From: Rhodocyclaceae bacterium | GTDB lineage: Bacteria; Pseudomonadota; Gammaproteobacteria; Burkholderiales; Rhodocyclaceae | Direction of reading: 5' to 3' | Assembly: GCA_018262775.1 (NCBI GenBank) | Contig: JADFDU010000003.1 | Location: 1-64,000 of the forward strand | DNA: 64,000 bases | Shown here: one piece after another, positions 8,701 through 18,605 of the stretch | Numbering within the stretch: position 1 is the stretch's first letter | Layout: each line of letters starts with the position of its first letter | Notes under the pieces: generated by a model | Told to the model about the DNA's origin: nothing | The model's database searches: none | What the model saw: only the letters and a program-made list of their open reading frames with translations | Position numbers and translations under genes: made by a program

Positions 8701-8723
8701 AAAGTCAGCTTGCACAACACGGC
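8701..8723 (-). repeat. GCCGT-N9-RCTGACTTT motif, copy 1
   Basis: Exact match on the minus strand (GCCGT, 9 bases, GCTGACTTT) in the short gap between the Sua5 gene and purE. Confidence 0.85.
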
Positions 8724-8746
8724 GCTCGAAACCGAAATGAGGCTGG

Positions 8747-9241
8747 TCAGACTTCAGGCAGGGTTTTCGCCAGCACCTTTTCGGTCTGGCTGACGCGGAA
8801 ATCGGCAAGTTTCTTCGCCAGCGTCTTGTCGGAGAGCGCCAGCATGGCGACGGCGAACAGTGCGGCGTTGGTAGCGCCGGCCTCGCCGATGGCGAAAGTG
8901 GCGACGGGAATGCCGGCGGGCATCTGCACCATCGACAGCAGCGAATCGAGCCCCTGCAGGTGCTTGGAGGGCATCGGCACGGCGAGTACCGGTAATTCAC
9001 TCCTGGCCGCCAGCACGCCGGCGAGATGCGCGGCGCCGCCGGCCGCAGCGATCAGCACCTTGATGCCGCGATCATCGGCCATGCAGGCGTAGTCGAGCGC
9101 GGCGTCGAGCGTGCGGTGGGCCGAGAGCACCTTGGCCTCATGCGGCACGCCGAAGCGCTTCAACGTCTCGGCACAGGCTTTCATGATGGGCCAGTCGGAA
9201 TCCGAGCCCATGACGATGCCGACGAGTGGATGCTTGACCAT
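8747..9241 (-). CDS. purE: N5-carboxyaminoimidazole ribonucleotide mutase
   Basis: PurE (164 aa) converts N5-CAIR to CAIR in purine biosynthesis. The class I signature is clear: GIVMGSDSDWPIM, EAKVLSAHRT, and IAAAGGAAHLAGVLAA. The length is typical. It follows folD by 18 bases on the same strand, so purine and one-carbon supply are probably co-transcribed. No purK is present next to it in the window. Confidence 0.97.
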   Translation of the reverse strand: MVKHPLVGIVMGSDSDWPIMKACAETLKRFGVPHEAKVLSAHRTLDAALDYACMADDRGIKVLIAAAGGAAHLAGVLAARSELPVLAVPMPSKHLQGLDSLLSMVQMPAGIPVATFAIGEAGATNAALFAVAMLALSDKTLAKKLADFRVSQTEKVLAKTLPEV

Positions 9242-9259
9242 GGTTGTCTCCCTTGAACG

Positions 9260-10114
9260 TTATCTGGCCGAGGCGCGGTCCGCACTCTCGATGGTGTTGG
9301 CTAGCAGCATAGTGATGGTCATCGGGCCGACACCGCCGGGCACCGGCGTGATGAGCGAGGCCACCTCTTTCGCCGATTCGAAGTCCACGTCGCCGCACAG
9401 TTTTCCATCCGGTAGTCGGTTGATGCCGACGTCGATGACCACCGCGCCGGGCTTGATCATGTCACCGGTAATCATCTTCGCCTTGCCCACCGCCGCCACC
9501 AGGATATCGGCGCGGCGCGTGTGGAAGGCCAGATCCCGCGTCTGCGAATGGCATACCGTGACAGTGGCGCTGGCGCCGATAAGCAGCAGCGTCATCGGCT
9601 TGCCGACGATGTTGCTGCGACCGACTACCACCGCCTCCATGCCGCGCAGGGAGATGCCCTCGGCACTGAGCATCTCCATGACGCCGTAGGGCGTGCACGA
9701 AATGAAGCGCGGATTGCCCTGCGCCAGCAGGCCGACGTTCTCGGCATGGAAACCGTCGACGTCCTTCTCGGCGGCGACCGCTTCCAGCACCTCGCTCTCG
9801 TCGTAGTGCGGCGGCAGCGGCAACTGCACGAGGATGCCGTGAATGGCCGGGTCGGCGTTGAGTGCGGCGATTTTATCGAGCACCGTCTGCGGCGGCGTGT
9901 CTGCGGCAAATTCGTACCGCTCGGAATGCACGCCGACCGCTTCGCAGGCCTTGATCTTGTTGCGCACATACACCTGCGAGGCCGGGTTCTCGCCGACGAG
10001 GATCACGGCGAGGCCGGGGCGACAGCCCTGGGCGGTGAGTTCGGCGGCGCGATGGCGCAGGGATTCGCGGAGTTTCGCGGAAAGGGCGTTGCCGTCGAGG
10101 ATTTTGGCGGTCAT
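9260..10114 (-). CDS. folD: methylenetetrahydrofolate dehydrogenase / methenyltetrahydrofolate cyclohydrolase
   Basis: FolD (284 aa) is the cytosolic bifunctional enzyme interconverting 5,10-methylene- and 10-formyl-tetrahydrofolate. Conserved segments seen are [13 protein letters not shown] with the catalytic lysine, [10 protein letters not shown], and the NADP-binding [11 protein letters not shown] followed by TVTVCHS. The length matches the family. It lies directly upstream of purE on the minus strand. Confidence 0.97.
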   Translation of the reverse strand: MTAKILDGNALSAKLRESLRHRAAELTAQGCRPGLAVILVGENPASQVYVRNKIKACEAVGVHSERYEFAADTPPQTVLDKIAALNADPAIHGILVQLPLPPHYDESEVLEAVAAEKDVDGFHAENVGLLAQGNPRFISCTPYGVMEMLSAEGISLRGMEAVVVGRSNIVGKPMTLLLIGASATVTVCHSQTRDLAFHTRRADILVAAVGKAKMITGDMIKPGAVVIDVGINRLPDGKLCGDVDFESAKEVASLITPVPGGVGPMTITMLLANTIESADRASAR

Positions 10115-10185
10115 GGGGATGCGAAAATAAATACGGAGCCGAAGGACTCCGCAAGAGGACGTATTTTACCGCCGAAAACCGCTTT

Positions 10186-10269
10186 CAACACAGAGATCAC
10201 AGAGGCACAGAGAACACAGAGAAATTCTTGTTTGTACTCTGTGATCTCCGTGCCTCTGTGTCCTCTGTG
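10186..10269. repeat. CACAGAG-rich intergenic inverted repeat, copy 1
   Basis: A long imperfect palindrome built from CACAGAG/CTCTGTG units separates iorB and folD. A second copy with the same flank (CTTTCAACAYAGAGATC) lies at 54022-54118 between the SDR gene and dsbA. Both sit in gene-free gaps and could form a large hairpin in RNA. Confidence 0.7.
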
Positions 10270-10285
10270 CCGGATGCGGTTGGCC

Positions 10286-10900
10286 TTATGCCGTAGCCGG
10301 CGTTGCGGACTGCGCGGCGGCGCGGCCGGCGGCGAAGGCCTTGCGGTTCATCTCCACCACGCTCTCGCCCTTGCGCGTGAAGCGCTTGACGATGCACTCG
10401 AGCAGCACCTCGGCGGAGAACGGCAATTGGTCGGCGATGGCGCCGAGCATGACGGTGTTGCCCAGGCGCAGGTCGCCGAGGTCGCGCGCCAGCGTGGCGG
10501 CGTCGAAGGCCAGCGTGCGCACGCCGCGCGCGCGCATGTCGCCGATGGGGTCGTCCGGGTACTTGAAGAGGCCGAGCTCGACCACCGGCGGCACCAGGCG
10601 CGCGTCGTTCACCAGCGCCAGCGCGCCGGGCTTGAGGTAGTGCGCCCAGCGCAGCGCCTCGGCTGCCTCGAAGCCGAGCAGCACGTCGGCCGTGCCCGGC
10701 GCGATCTGTGGCGAGAGTACCTTCGGCCCGAAACGCAGGTGGGAGGTGACGACGCCGCCGCGCTGGCTCATGCCGGCGACCTCGGTTTTCTTGACGTCGT
10801 GGCCCTCGGCGATGGCCGCCTCGGACAAAATCTCGGTGGCCGTCATGACGCCTTGGCCGCCGATACCGCAGACGAGAATGTTGGTGGTTTCGTAAGTCAT
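10286..10900 (-). CDS. iorB: indolepyruvate:ferredoxin oxidoreductase, beta subunit
   Basis: This 204-residue protein is the gamma-type pyruvate:ferredoxin oxidoreductase domain (ILVCGIGGQGVMTATEILSEAA, then KKTEVAGMSQRGGVV). With IorA it oxidatively decarboxylates aryl pyruvates from aromatic amino acids to aryl-acetyl-CoA and reduces ferredoxin. I chose the ATG at 10900 because the family begins with the glycine-rich motif and the upstream extension in the ORF track is a shadow. It follows iorA on the same strand. Confidence 0.92.
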   Translation of the reverse strand: MTYETTNILVCGIGGQGVMTATEILSEAAIAEGHDVKKTEVAGMSQRGGVVTSHLRFGPKVLSPQIAPGTADVLLGFEAAEALRWAHYLKPGALALVNDARLVPPVVELGLFKYPDDPIGDMRARGVRTLAFDAATLARDLGDLRLGNTVMLGAIADQLPFSAEVLLECIVKRFTRKGESVVEMNRKAFAAGRAAAQSATPATA

Positions 10901-10938
10901 GGTGTTGTCTCGATTGGAAGCCGCGTCAACAGCTGAAC

Positions 10939-10974
10939 CGTCGTCACCCCCTTCCACGGGAAGGAGGGCGGGGA
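10939..10974. repeat. CACCCCCTTCCNCGGGAAGG hairpin repeat, copy 1
   Basis: A GC-rich hairpin between iorA and iorB. The same sequence family recurs near 60550 (upstream of the VanZ-like gene) and at 62430 (inside the hydrolase gene). Confidence 0.6.
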
Positions 10975-10991
10975 GTAGGCCGTCATATTTC

Positions 10992-12863
10992 TCAGACGGG
11001 TTGCACGACGATGCGCGGCATGACCGGCTCGAAATGCACGATTGCATCCGGCGCGCAGGGCTGTACGCACAGGCCGCAGCCGGTGCAGGCGACGCTGTCG
11101 ATGCGCGTGAAGGCCAGCTCGACTTCCTTGCCCGAGGGCTTCACCACCTTCTCGCGGCGCGTGACGTGGATGGCCGGGCAGCCGACCTCGACGCAGTTGC
11201 CGCAGCCGGTGCACTTGTCCTCCTCGACGACATACGGCCGGAACGGCTTGAAGTCCACGGTCAGCACGCAGGGGCGGTTGGCGATGATGACGGAAACCTC
11301 GTCGATCTTCGTCTCTTCGCGCACGGCCTTGAACAACACCGGCAGTTCGTAGGGGTCGAGGACGCGGATACGCTCCTTCTTCACGCCGAGCGCTTCGACC
11401 AGCTTCGGGAAGTCGATGCGCGGCGCGCCCTGGCCGTGGATGTCGCGGCCGTTGGCCGGGGTGTTCTGGCCGCCGGTCATGCCGACGGTGTTGTTGTCGA
11501 GCAGCAGCACGGTGACGTTGCCGCGGTTCCATGTGATGTCGAGCAGGCCCTGCATGCCCATGTGCATGAAGGTGGAGTCACCGATGACGGCGAGAATCTT
11601 CTTGTTCTTGTCGGCTTCGCCACGGCCCTTGTCCATGCCGAGGGCCACGCCCATCGAGGCGCCCATGCAGATGGTCGAATCGAGCGAGTTCCACGGGTGG
11701 CCGGCGCCCAGCGTGTAGCAGCCGATGTCGCCGGCGATGGTCAGGTTCTTCAACTGCGACAGCGTGTAGTAGATGCCCATGTGCGGACAGGAGGCGCACA
11801 GCGTCGGCGGGCGCGGGAACAGCGGCGGCAGGGCTGGCGCCGCTTCAGGTGCGGGCGCCGCTTCCTTGCGCAGCAGGCGCTCGACGGCGGGCTTCACCAC
11901 CTCCGGCGCAAGTTCACCCGTGCGCGGCAGGATGTCCTTGCCATGCACGGCGAAGCCGGCGGCCTTCAGTTCGGTCTCGAGGATCGGTTCGACTTCCTCC
12001 ACCACGACGATCGTATCGGCCATCTGCGCCAGCGCCGCCACCTTCTCCAGCGGCCAGGGATAGGACAGGCCGAGCTTCAGCACCGGCGCGTCGGGAAAGG
12101 ATTCGCGCACATGCATGTAGGCCGGGCCGCTGGTGATGAAGGCGACGCGGCGATCGCTGCCGGGCTCCAGCACATTGAGCGGCGACTGGTCGGAGAGGCG
12201 CTTCAGTTCCTGTTCGCGTTGCAGCATCAGCGGGATGCGCCGCTTGGCATGGCCGGGCACCATCACCCAGCGCTCGGCGTTCTTGGTGAAGCCCTTCGCC
12301 TTGTGTTCGATGCGCTCGCCGACGGTGACGAGGCCCTTGACGTGGCAGATGCGCGAGGTCAGGCGCAGGATCGCCGGCACCTGGTATTCCTCCGACAGTT
12401 CGTAGGCGTAGCGCGCCATGTCGTAAGCTTCCTGCGAGTCGGCCGGCTCGAGCATGGGCACGTGCGCGAAGCGGCCCCAGAAGCGCGAATCCTGCTCATT
12501 CTGCGAGGAGGACAGGCCGATATCGTCGGCGACGGCGATCACCAGGCCGCCCTCGACGCCGGTCAGCGTCAGCGTCATCAGCGCATCCGAGGCGACGTTC
12601 ATGCCGACGTGCTTCATGGCGCTGAAGGAACGCGACCCCATCATCGAGGCGCCGATGGCCACTTCCAGCGACACCTTCTCGTTCACCGACCATTCGGTGT
12701 ACATGTCCGGATAGGTGGACAGCATTTCCAGCATCTCGGTCGCGGGCGTGCCCGGATAGCCGGCGGCAACCTTCGTGCCTGCCTCCCACACCGCACGGGC
12801 CACTGCTTCGTTGCCCGACATCAACAGCCGGCTCGCCGCCGGCGCTGGCATCACTGCTGCCAT
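10992..12863 (-). CDS. iorA: indolepyruvate:ferredoxin oxidoreductase, alpha subunit
   Basis: This 623-residue thiamine-diphosphate enzyme has the N-terminal pyrimidine-binding domain (GNEAVARAVWEAGTKVAAGYPGTPA), a TPP-binding domain (GDIGCYTLG ... GDSTFMHMG) and two C-terminal 4Fe-4S motifs (CTGCGNCVEVGCP and CTGCGLCVQPCAP). The substrate is an aryl pyruvate such as indole- or phenylpyruvate, with ferredoxin as acceptor. The start MAAVMPAPAAS was preferred over the longer track ORF because homology begins shortly after it. Confidence 0.93.
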   Translation of the reverse strand: MAAVMPAPAASRLLMSGNEAVARAVWEAGTKVAAGYPGTPATEMLEMLSTYPDMYTEWSVNEKVSLEVAIGASMMGSRSFSAMKHVGMNVASDALMTLTLTGVEGGLVIAVADDIGLSSSQNEQDSRFWGRFAHVPMLEPADSQEAYDMARYAYELSEEYQVPAILRLTSRICHVKGLVTVGERIEHKAKGFTKNAERWVMVPGHAKRRIPLMLQREQELKRLSDQSPLNVLEPGSDRRVAFITSGPAYMHVRESFPDAPVLKLGLSYPWPLEKVAALAQMADTIVVVEEVEPILETELKAAGFAVHGKDILPRTGELAPEVVKPAVERLLRKEAAPAPEAAPALPPLFPRPPTLCASCPHMGIYYTLSQLKNLTIAGDIGCYTLGAGHPWNSLDSTICMGASMGVALGMDKGRGEADKNKKILAVIGDSTFMHMGMQGLLDITWNRGNVTVLLLDNNTVGMTGGQNTPANGRDIHGQGAPRIDFPKLVEALGVKKERIRVLDPYELPVLFKAVREETKIDEVSVIIANRPCVLTVDFKPFRPYVVEEDKCTGCGNCVEVGCPAIHVTRREKVVKPSGKEVELAFTRIDSVACTGCGLCVQPCAPDAIVHFEPVMPRIVVQPV

Positions 12864-12991
12864 CTGTCCCACCCTATTGAAAAGTATGAAAAAGGAAGGT
12901 CTGAAAACTACCGTGCAAACGGTTCGCAGCCCTTGATGCAAGTCAATGGTAATTCAGTCGGGCAGCCAAACCTGCCATGAGGCATGACGCA

Positions 12992-14293
12992 TCAGGTCAG
13001 CGGCGTCGTCACGCGCCAGGCGGGGAATTCCGCGCTGAAAGTACTGCCTACGCCCGGCGCCGAACGAATCTGCAAGTCTGCCTGGTGCCGTAGTAGCACA
13101 TGCCTGACGATGGACAGGCCGAGTCCGGTGCCGCCCGACTCGCGGGAGCGGCTGCGGTCTACCCGGTAGAAGCGCTCGGAAAGGCGCGGAACGTGCTCCT
13201 CGGCAATGCCAATGCCGCTGTCCTCGACGCTGAAGCTGCCCTTGCCGTCCTGCACCGCCCAGCGCAGCACGATGCGGCCGCCTTCCGGCGTGTAGCGCAC
13301 GGCATTGCTGACCAAGTTGGAGAAGGCGCTGTGCAGTTCGTCGCGGCTGCCCTTCAGCATGGCCGGCACGACCTCGCAGGTAATCGTATGGCGGCCGCCG
13401 CTCAAGCGGCGCGCTTCGCTGGAGATTTCGTAGATCAGGTCGCGCACGTCGAACGCCTCTTCGCGCGGCAACTGCGTCTCGCCCTCCAGCCGCGACAGCG
13501 TCAGCAGGTCGTCGACGAGGCGCAGCATCCGGCTCGCCTGGTCGTTCACGATGCCGAGTTGATGTTGCGTCTCTTCGGCGTCCGGCGACGGTTCCTCGAT
13601 CATGTGCTCGACGAAGCCGGCAATCACCGTCAACGGCGTGCGCAGCTCGTGCGAGACGTTGGCGACGAAATCCTTCCTGATGGTGTCCGCCCGCTCGATC
13701 TGTGAAACGTCGAAACTGATGAGCAGCTTGCGGTCCTTGCCGAAGCGGATCGCCTCCAGCGAGAGCGTCATACCCTTCCGGTTCGCCGGCCGGTACAGCA
13801 GCGATTCGCCCACCCGGGCGCCGGCGAGGAATTCCGCGAAGTGAGGCGCCCGAATCAGGTTCGTCACCAGCAAATCCCGGTCACGCTCGCCGTCCAGCCC
13901 GAGCTGACTTTCGGCGACGCGGTTGCACCAGCGGATACGTTCATTCGCATCGAGAAACACCAGGCCGTCCGGCGAGGCTTCCGCCGCCTGGCTGAAGACC
14001 TCCAGGTCGGCGGCGATACTTTCGCGCCGCTTGTCCTCGTTGCGCAGATGCCGGTACAGCGTCATGAAGACATTGCCCCAGGCGCCCCAGGCATCCGGAA
14101 TGGCCTGGCTCTCGGGCTGCTTCAGCCAGCGCTGCAGGCGGGCCAGATAGGCGGTGTGCGACACAAGGAGGACAAGGAGCGCGGCACAGGCGGTCGCCCA
14201 GGCGGCGAGACTGCCCAGCAAGGCGCCGGCGATCAGGGCCAGCGACGCGATCAGGGCCAGGCGTAGCAACAACGAGGGCCAGGCGGAGGACAT
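12992..14293 (-). CDS. phoR: phosphate-regulon sensor histidine kinase PhoR
   Basis: This 433-residue membrane kinase begins MSSAWPSLLLRLALIASLALIAG with an N-terminal hydrophobic region. It continues with a PAS domain (EASPDGLVFLDANERIRWCN), the H-box FVANVSHELRTPLTVIAGF with the phosphorylated histidine, an N-box FSNLVSNAVRYTPEGG, and ATP-lid GGTGLGLSIVRH. It phosphorylates PhoB when phosphate is low. The 589-aa track ORF begins inside phoB in the wrong frame. A copy of the 23-bp motif (13889-13911) lies in the codons for ESQLGLDGE. Confidence 0.95.
   Translation of the reverse strand: MSSAWPSLLLRLALIASLALIAGALLGSLAAWATACAALLVLLVSHTAYLARLQRWLKQPESQAIPDAWGAWGNVFMTLYRHLRNEDKRRESIAADLEVFSQAAEASPDGLVFLDANERIRWCNRVAESQLGLDGERDRDLLVTNLIRAPHFAEFLAGARVGESLLYRPANRKGMTLSLEAIRFGKDRKLLISFDVSQIERADTIRKDFVANVSHELRTPLTVIAGFVEHMIEEPSPDAEETQHQLGIVNDQASRMLRLVDDLLTLSRLEGETQLPREEAFDVRDLIYEISSEARRLSGGRHTITCEVVPAMLKGSRDELHSAFSNLVSNAVRYTPEGGRIVLRWAVQDGKGSFSVEDSGIGIAEEHVPRLSERFYRVDRSRSRESGGTGLGLSIVRHVLLRHQADLQIRSAPGVGSTFSAEFPAWRVTTPLT
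13889..13911 (+). repeat. GCCGT-N9-RCTGACTTT motif, copy 2 (inside phoR)
   Basis: Exact match on the plus strand within the phoR coding region, with no visible effect on the length of the PAS domain. Confidence 0.85.
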
Positions 14294-14295
14294 GC

Positions 14296-14979
14296 TCAGT
14301 TCGCGGCAAGCCGATAGCCGGCGCCGCGCACGGTTTCGATGAGGGATTCGCCCGATTCGCCAAGGGCCTGGCGCAGGCGGCGCACGTGGACGTCGACCGT
14401 GCGCTCCTCGATGAAGACGTGGTCGCCCCAGACCTTGTCGAGCAGCTGGGCCCGGTTGAAGACGCGTCCGGGATGGGCCATGAGAAAACGCAGCAGCCGA
14501 AACTCGGTCGGCGCCATGTCCAGGCGCAGGCCATTCAGCGTGACTTCGTGGCTGGCCGGGTCGAGGCACAACGCGCCGGTCTGCAGGACGGTTTCGGCGG
14601 CATGCGGCGCGCGCCGGCGCAACACCGCATTGATACGGGCCACCAGTTCGCGCGGGCTGAACGGCTTGACGAGATAGTCGTCGGCGCCGGCCTCGAGCCC
14701 GGCGACACGGTCGCTCTCTTCGCCGCGCGCGGTAATCAGGATGATGGGGAGACCCGCGCATCGCGCATCGCGCCGCAGCTGGCGGGCGAAGGCGATGCCG
14801 GACATCTTGGGCAGCATCCAGTCGATCAGCACGATGTCCGGAAGCGCATCACGCGCTGCGGCGGCGCCCTCCTCCGCCGAGGCCACTATGGTCGCCTCGA
14901 ATCCTGCCTTGTTCAAGGTGAAGCTGAGCAACGCCTGGATGGCCGGGTCATCCTCAACGACCAAGACCCGGCTGCCCAT
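14296..14979 (-). CDS. phoB: phosphate-regulon response regulator PhoB
   Basis: This 227-residue OmpR-type regulator has the receiver motif VLVVEDDPAIQ, the phospho-acceptor in VLIDWMLPKMSG, and the conserved lysine in DDYLVKPFSPRELVARI. A winged-helix DNA-binding domain ends in VRRLRQALGE. It would bind the PHO box in front of pstS. The start MGSRVLVVEDD was chosen over the longer ORF. It lies 4 bases after phoU and 2 bases before phoR. Confidence 0.96.
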   Translation of the reverse strand: MGSRVLVVEDDPAIQALLSFTLNKAGFEATIVASAEEGAAAARDALPDIVLIDWMLPKMSGIAFARQLRRDARCAGLPIILITARGEESDRVAGLEAGADDYLVKPFSPRELVARINAVLRRRAPHAAETVLQTGALCLDPASHEVTLNGLRLDMAPTEFRLLRFLMAHPGRVFNRAQLLDKVWGDHVFIEERTVDVHVRRLRQALGESGESLIETVRGAGYRLAAN

Positions 14980-14983
14980 TGCC

Positions 14984-15697
14984 TCAGTGCTCCTCGTCCG
15001 CCACGCCGTGCCTGCGTTCCTTGCCGGTGTGCCGCACATCAGTACCGCGCACGATGTAGATCACCTGCTCGGCGATGTTCTTGGCATGGTCGCCGATGCG
15101 CTCGATGGCCTTGGCGACCCAGATGATCTCCAGCGCGGTGGAGATGGTGCGCGGGTCTTCCATCATGAAGGTGATGAGCTGGCGCAGGATGCCGCGAAAC
15201 TCGGTGTCGATGAGCGCGTCCTCGCTGATGATGCGCTCGGCCTCGTCCGGATCGAGCCGCGCCATAGCGTCGAGGGCGTGGCGCAGCTGCGCCACGGCCA
15301 GGTCGCCGGAGCGGCGCACCTCGGCCTGCAGCGGAATCTGCGGCCCCTTGCGCTCGTGGATCAGGCGCGCCATGCGCGTGATTTTCTCCGCCTCGTCGCC
15401 CATGCGTTCGAGGTCGGTGACGGCCTTGCTCACGCCCATGATGAGGCGCAGGTCGCGCGCCGCCGGCTGACGCCGCGCAACGATATGCACGCAGAGATCG
15501 TCGATGTCGACCTCGTAGGCGTTGACGCGCAACTCGGTGTCCGTCACCTCGGTCATGCGCTCGGTGTCGCCGCTGGAAAAGCATTCGATCGCGGCAAGGA
15601 TCTGCGCCTCGACGACGCCACCCATCTGCAGCACGCGCGAGCGCACGTCCTCAAGGTCGGAGTCGTATTGCTTGGAAAAGTGTTCGCTGTGGGGCAT
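14984..15697 (-). CDS. phoU: phosphate transport/regulation protein PhoU
   Basis: This 237-residue all-helical protein has two PhoU repeats, each with an E/DxxxD metal motif (DLERMGDEAEKI and AIERIGDHAKNIAEQV). PhoU couples the PstSCAB transporter to PhoR and prevents Pho regulon expression in phosphate excess. The start MPHSEHFSKQYD is the usual family start. It lies between pstB and phoB in the same operon. Confidence 0.96.
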   Translation of the reverse strand: MPHSEHFSKQYDSDLEDVRSRVLQMGGVVEAQILAAIECFSSGDTERMTEVTDTELRVNAYEVDIDDLCVHIVARRQPAARDLRLIMGVSKAVTDLERMGDEAEKITRMARLIHERKGPQIPLQAEVRRSGDLAVAQLRHALDAMARLDPDEAERIISEDALIDTEFRGILRQLITFMMEDPRTISTALEIIWVAKAIERIGDHAKNIAEQVIYIVRGTDVRHTGKERRHGVADEEH

Positions 15698-15710
15698 GGC
15701 AATCCTCTCC

Positions 15711-16502
<792 letters not shown>

Positions 16503-16528
16503 TAGATTGATTCCGGTAAGTCGTTCCG

Positions 16529-16599
16529 TCATTCCTGCGCAAGCGGGAATCCATGGTTTCCACGTTCAAGCTGCTGGGTCCCCGCTTTCGCGGGGACGA
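16529..16599. repeat. ATTCC(C/T)GCGNAAGCGGGAATCC-type repeat, copy 1
   Basis: A pair of hairpin-forming GC-rich units (CATTCCTGCGCAAGCGGGAATCC and CCCCGCTTTCGCGGGG) occupies the pstA-pstB gap. The same family occurs at 40967-41049 and, as a perfect long palindrome, at 60338-60396. Such repeats are common in betaproteobacterial genomes. Confidence 0.7.
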
Positions 16600-16637
16600 C
16601 GATGTCTTGCCAAGTATTTTCGTGGATTTCAAGAAGC

Positions 16638-17570
16638 TCACCACTTGATGTTGCGGCGGATGCGATAGCGCAGCCAGATCGCCAGGCCGTTCATGATCAG
16701 CGTCATCAGCACCAGGACGAATCCGGCGGCGGCGGCGTTGGCGTGGAAGTTCGGATCGGGCCGCGAGGTCCAGTTGAAAATCTGGATCGGCATCACGGTA
16801 AACGGCGACTGCAGCCACTCGAAGGAGAGGAAGGGGAATGTTCCCGTAACGGGTGATGCCGGCAGGAAGGCGATGAAGGTCAGCGCACCGATGGTAATGA
16901 TGGGCGCCGTTTCGCCGATGGCGCGCGCCATGCCGATGATGACCCCGGTCATGATGCCCCCCATCGAGTAGGGCAGGATGTGGTGCTGCACCACCTGCCA
17001 TTTCGTTGCGCCCAGCGCATAGGCGCCCTCGCGGATGTGCGAAGGAATGGAGCGGATGGCCTCGCGCGTCGCCACGATCACCACGGGCAAAATGAGCAGG
17101 GCCAGCGTCAGGCCCGCCGTCAGGATGCTCTGGCCCAGGTTGAACTCGTAGACGAACAGGCCGAGCGCCAGCAGGCCGTAGATGATGGACGGCACGCCCG
17201 CCAGGTTGGCGATGTTGATCTCGATGATGTCGGTGATCCAGTTGCGCGGGGCGTATTCCTCGAGATAGATGCCGGCGGCCACGCTGAGCGGCACGGCGAC
17301 GCAGGCCGTCACCAGCATCACCAGCGTGGTGCCGACCCAGGCGGACAGAATCCCCGCCCGCTCGGCATGCCGCGACGGAAACTCGGTAAAGAAGTCCGGC
17401 GTCAGGCGCGAGTAGCCGTCGAGCGCCATGTCGACGAACAGTGTGGCGAACGTCAGCAGGCCGAGGCCCAGTGCCAGCACGCCGACGACGCCGAAGATCA
17501 CGTCGAGGCGCTTGGCGCGGGCGATGATGCCGCGGATTTCGCCGATGTCCTTACGTGCCATGCGTGCCAT
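16638..17570 (-). CDS. pstA: phosphate ABC transporter permease PstA
   Basis: This 310-residue inner-membrane protein has about six hydrophobic segments and the permease EAA-like loop EAIRSIPSHIREGAYALGATKWQVV. Upstream is IYLEEYAPRNWITDIIEINIANLAGVPSIIYGLLALGLF, typical of PstA. It forms the phosphate channel with PstC. ATGs at 17570 or 17561 are both possible starts. Confidence 0.95.
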   Translation of the reverse strand: MARMARKDIGEIRGIIARAKRLDVIFGVVGVLALGLGLLTFATLFVDMALDGYSRLTPDFFTEFPSRHAERAGILSAWVGTTLVMLVTACVAVPLSVAAGIYLEEYAPRNWITDIIEINIANLAGVPSIIYGLLALGLFVYEFNLGQSILTAGLTLALLILPVVIVATREAIRSIPSHIREGAYALGATKWQVVQHHILPYSMGGIMTGVIIGMARAIGETAPIITIGALTFIAFLPASPVTGTFPFLSFEWLQSPFTVMPIQIFNWTSRPDPNFHANAAAAGFVLVLMTLIMNGLAIWLRYRIRRNIKW

Positions 17571-17603
17571 GTCAGTACCGCCCGGCCGCCCGAAGGTGCT
17601 GAC

Positions 17604-17652
17604 GCGCCCCCTCGGGGGGCAGCGAGCTCAGCGAGCGTGGGGGCTGTTTCAT
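17604..17652 (-). repeat. ATGAAACAGCCCCCACGCTC-type intergenic repeat, copy 1
   Basis: On the minus strand the sequence begins ATGAAACAGCCCCCACGCTC and ends in CCCCCCGAGGGGGCGC, forming a strong GC hairpin in the gap between pstC and pstA. A second copy lies between ppsA and ppsB (44421-44469). Confidence 0.7.
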
Positions 17653-17653
17653 C

Positions 17654-18559
17654 TCAGTATTGCTCGCGGAAGCGACGCCGCATCACGTGGCCGAGGACGT
17701 TGAAGACCAGGGTCAGCAGCATCAAGGTGAGGCCGGCGGCAAAAATCGTCTGGTAGCCGACGCTGCCGTGCGGCAGGTCGCCCAGCGCCACCTGGACGAT
17801 GAAGGCGGTGATGGTCGCCGCCGACTCCGTCGGGTTCCAGGTGAGGTTCGGCTGCATGCCGGCGGCGACGGCGAGAATCATGGTCTCCCCCACCGCCCGG
17901 GAGATGCCGAGAATGTAGGCCGCGGCGACGCCGGACAGGGCGCCGGGAAATACCACCTTCAGGGCCGTCTGCAAGCGCGTGGCACCCATGGCGTAGGAGC
18001 CTTCGCGCAGGCTCATCGGCACGGCGCGCATGGCGTCCTCGCTGATCGAGGCGACGTAGGGCACGATCATGATGCCCATGACGATGCCGGCCGACAGCAG
18101 GTTGAAGCCGGGCAGGCCGGGAATCAGCTTCTGCAGCAGCGGCGTCAGGAACAGCAGGGCGAAATAACCGTAGATGATGGTCGGCACGCCGGAGAGCAAT
18201 TCCAGCACCGGCTTGGCGAACTCGCGCGCGCGCGCCGAGGCGAACTCGGACAGGTAGATGGCGATGAGGGTGCCGAGGGGAATCGCCACCGCCAGCGCCA
18301 CGCCCGAACTGACCAGCGTGCCGGAGAGCAGGACGATGATGCCGAAATGCGCATCGTCGAACAGCGGCGTCCACTGCGTGTCGGTGAGGAAGTCCCACAG
18401 CGGCACCTGGTTGAAGAAGACCACCGACTCCTTCACCAGGATGTAGACGATGCCCAGCGTGGTCGCCACCGACACCAGGGCGGCGAGGAACAGGATGCTC
18501 TCGATGATCCGTTCCTTGACGTGGCGCGAGGCGCGGTGCGACAGGCGGTTGGCGGACAT
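17654..18559 (-). CDS. pstC: phosphate ABC transporter permease PstC
   Basis: This 301-residue inner-membrane permease has an N-terminal transmembrane helix (ESILFLAALVSVATTLGIVYILV), the PstC landmark LWDFLTDTQWTPLF, and ELLSGVPTIIYGYFALLFLTPLL. The EAA-like loop is AMRAVPMSLREGSYAMGATRLQTA. It pairs with PstA. It follows pstS in the operon. Confidence 0.95.
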   Translation of the reverse strand: MSANRLSHRASRHVKERIIESILFLAALVSVATTLGIVYILVKESVVFFNQVPLWDFLTDTQWTPLFDDAHFGIIVLLSGTLVSSGVALAVAIPLGTLIAIYLSEFASARAREFAKPVLELLSGVPTIIYGYFALLFLTPLLQKLIPGLPGFNLLSAGIVMGIMIVPYVASISEDAMRAVPMSLREGSYAMGATRLQTALKVVFPGALSGVAAAYILGISRAVGETMILAVAAGMQPNLTWNPTESAATITAFIVQVALGDLPHGSVGYQTIFAAGLTLMLLTLVFNVLGHVMRRRFREQY

Positions 18560-18573
18560 GGGCTGGGCGATGG

Positions 18574-18596
18574 AAAGTCAGTCTCTGTGATACGGC
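18574..18596 (-). repeat. GCCGT-N9-RCTGACTTT motif, copy 3
   Basis: Exact match on the minus strand in the 46-base gap between pstS and pstC. Confidence 0.85.
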
Positions 18597-18605
18597 GGCA
18601 CGATG

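Noticed and set aside
10899-12980. 693-aa ORF antisense to iorA
   Set aside because: Codon-shadow ORF of a high-GC gene; the iorA frame has clear TPP and ferredoxin motifs.
12992-14761. 589-aa ORF covering phoR and most of phoB
   Set aside because: Its N-terminal part is an out-of-frame reading of phoB; the kinase begins at MSSAW (14293).
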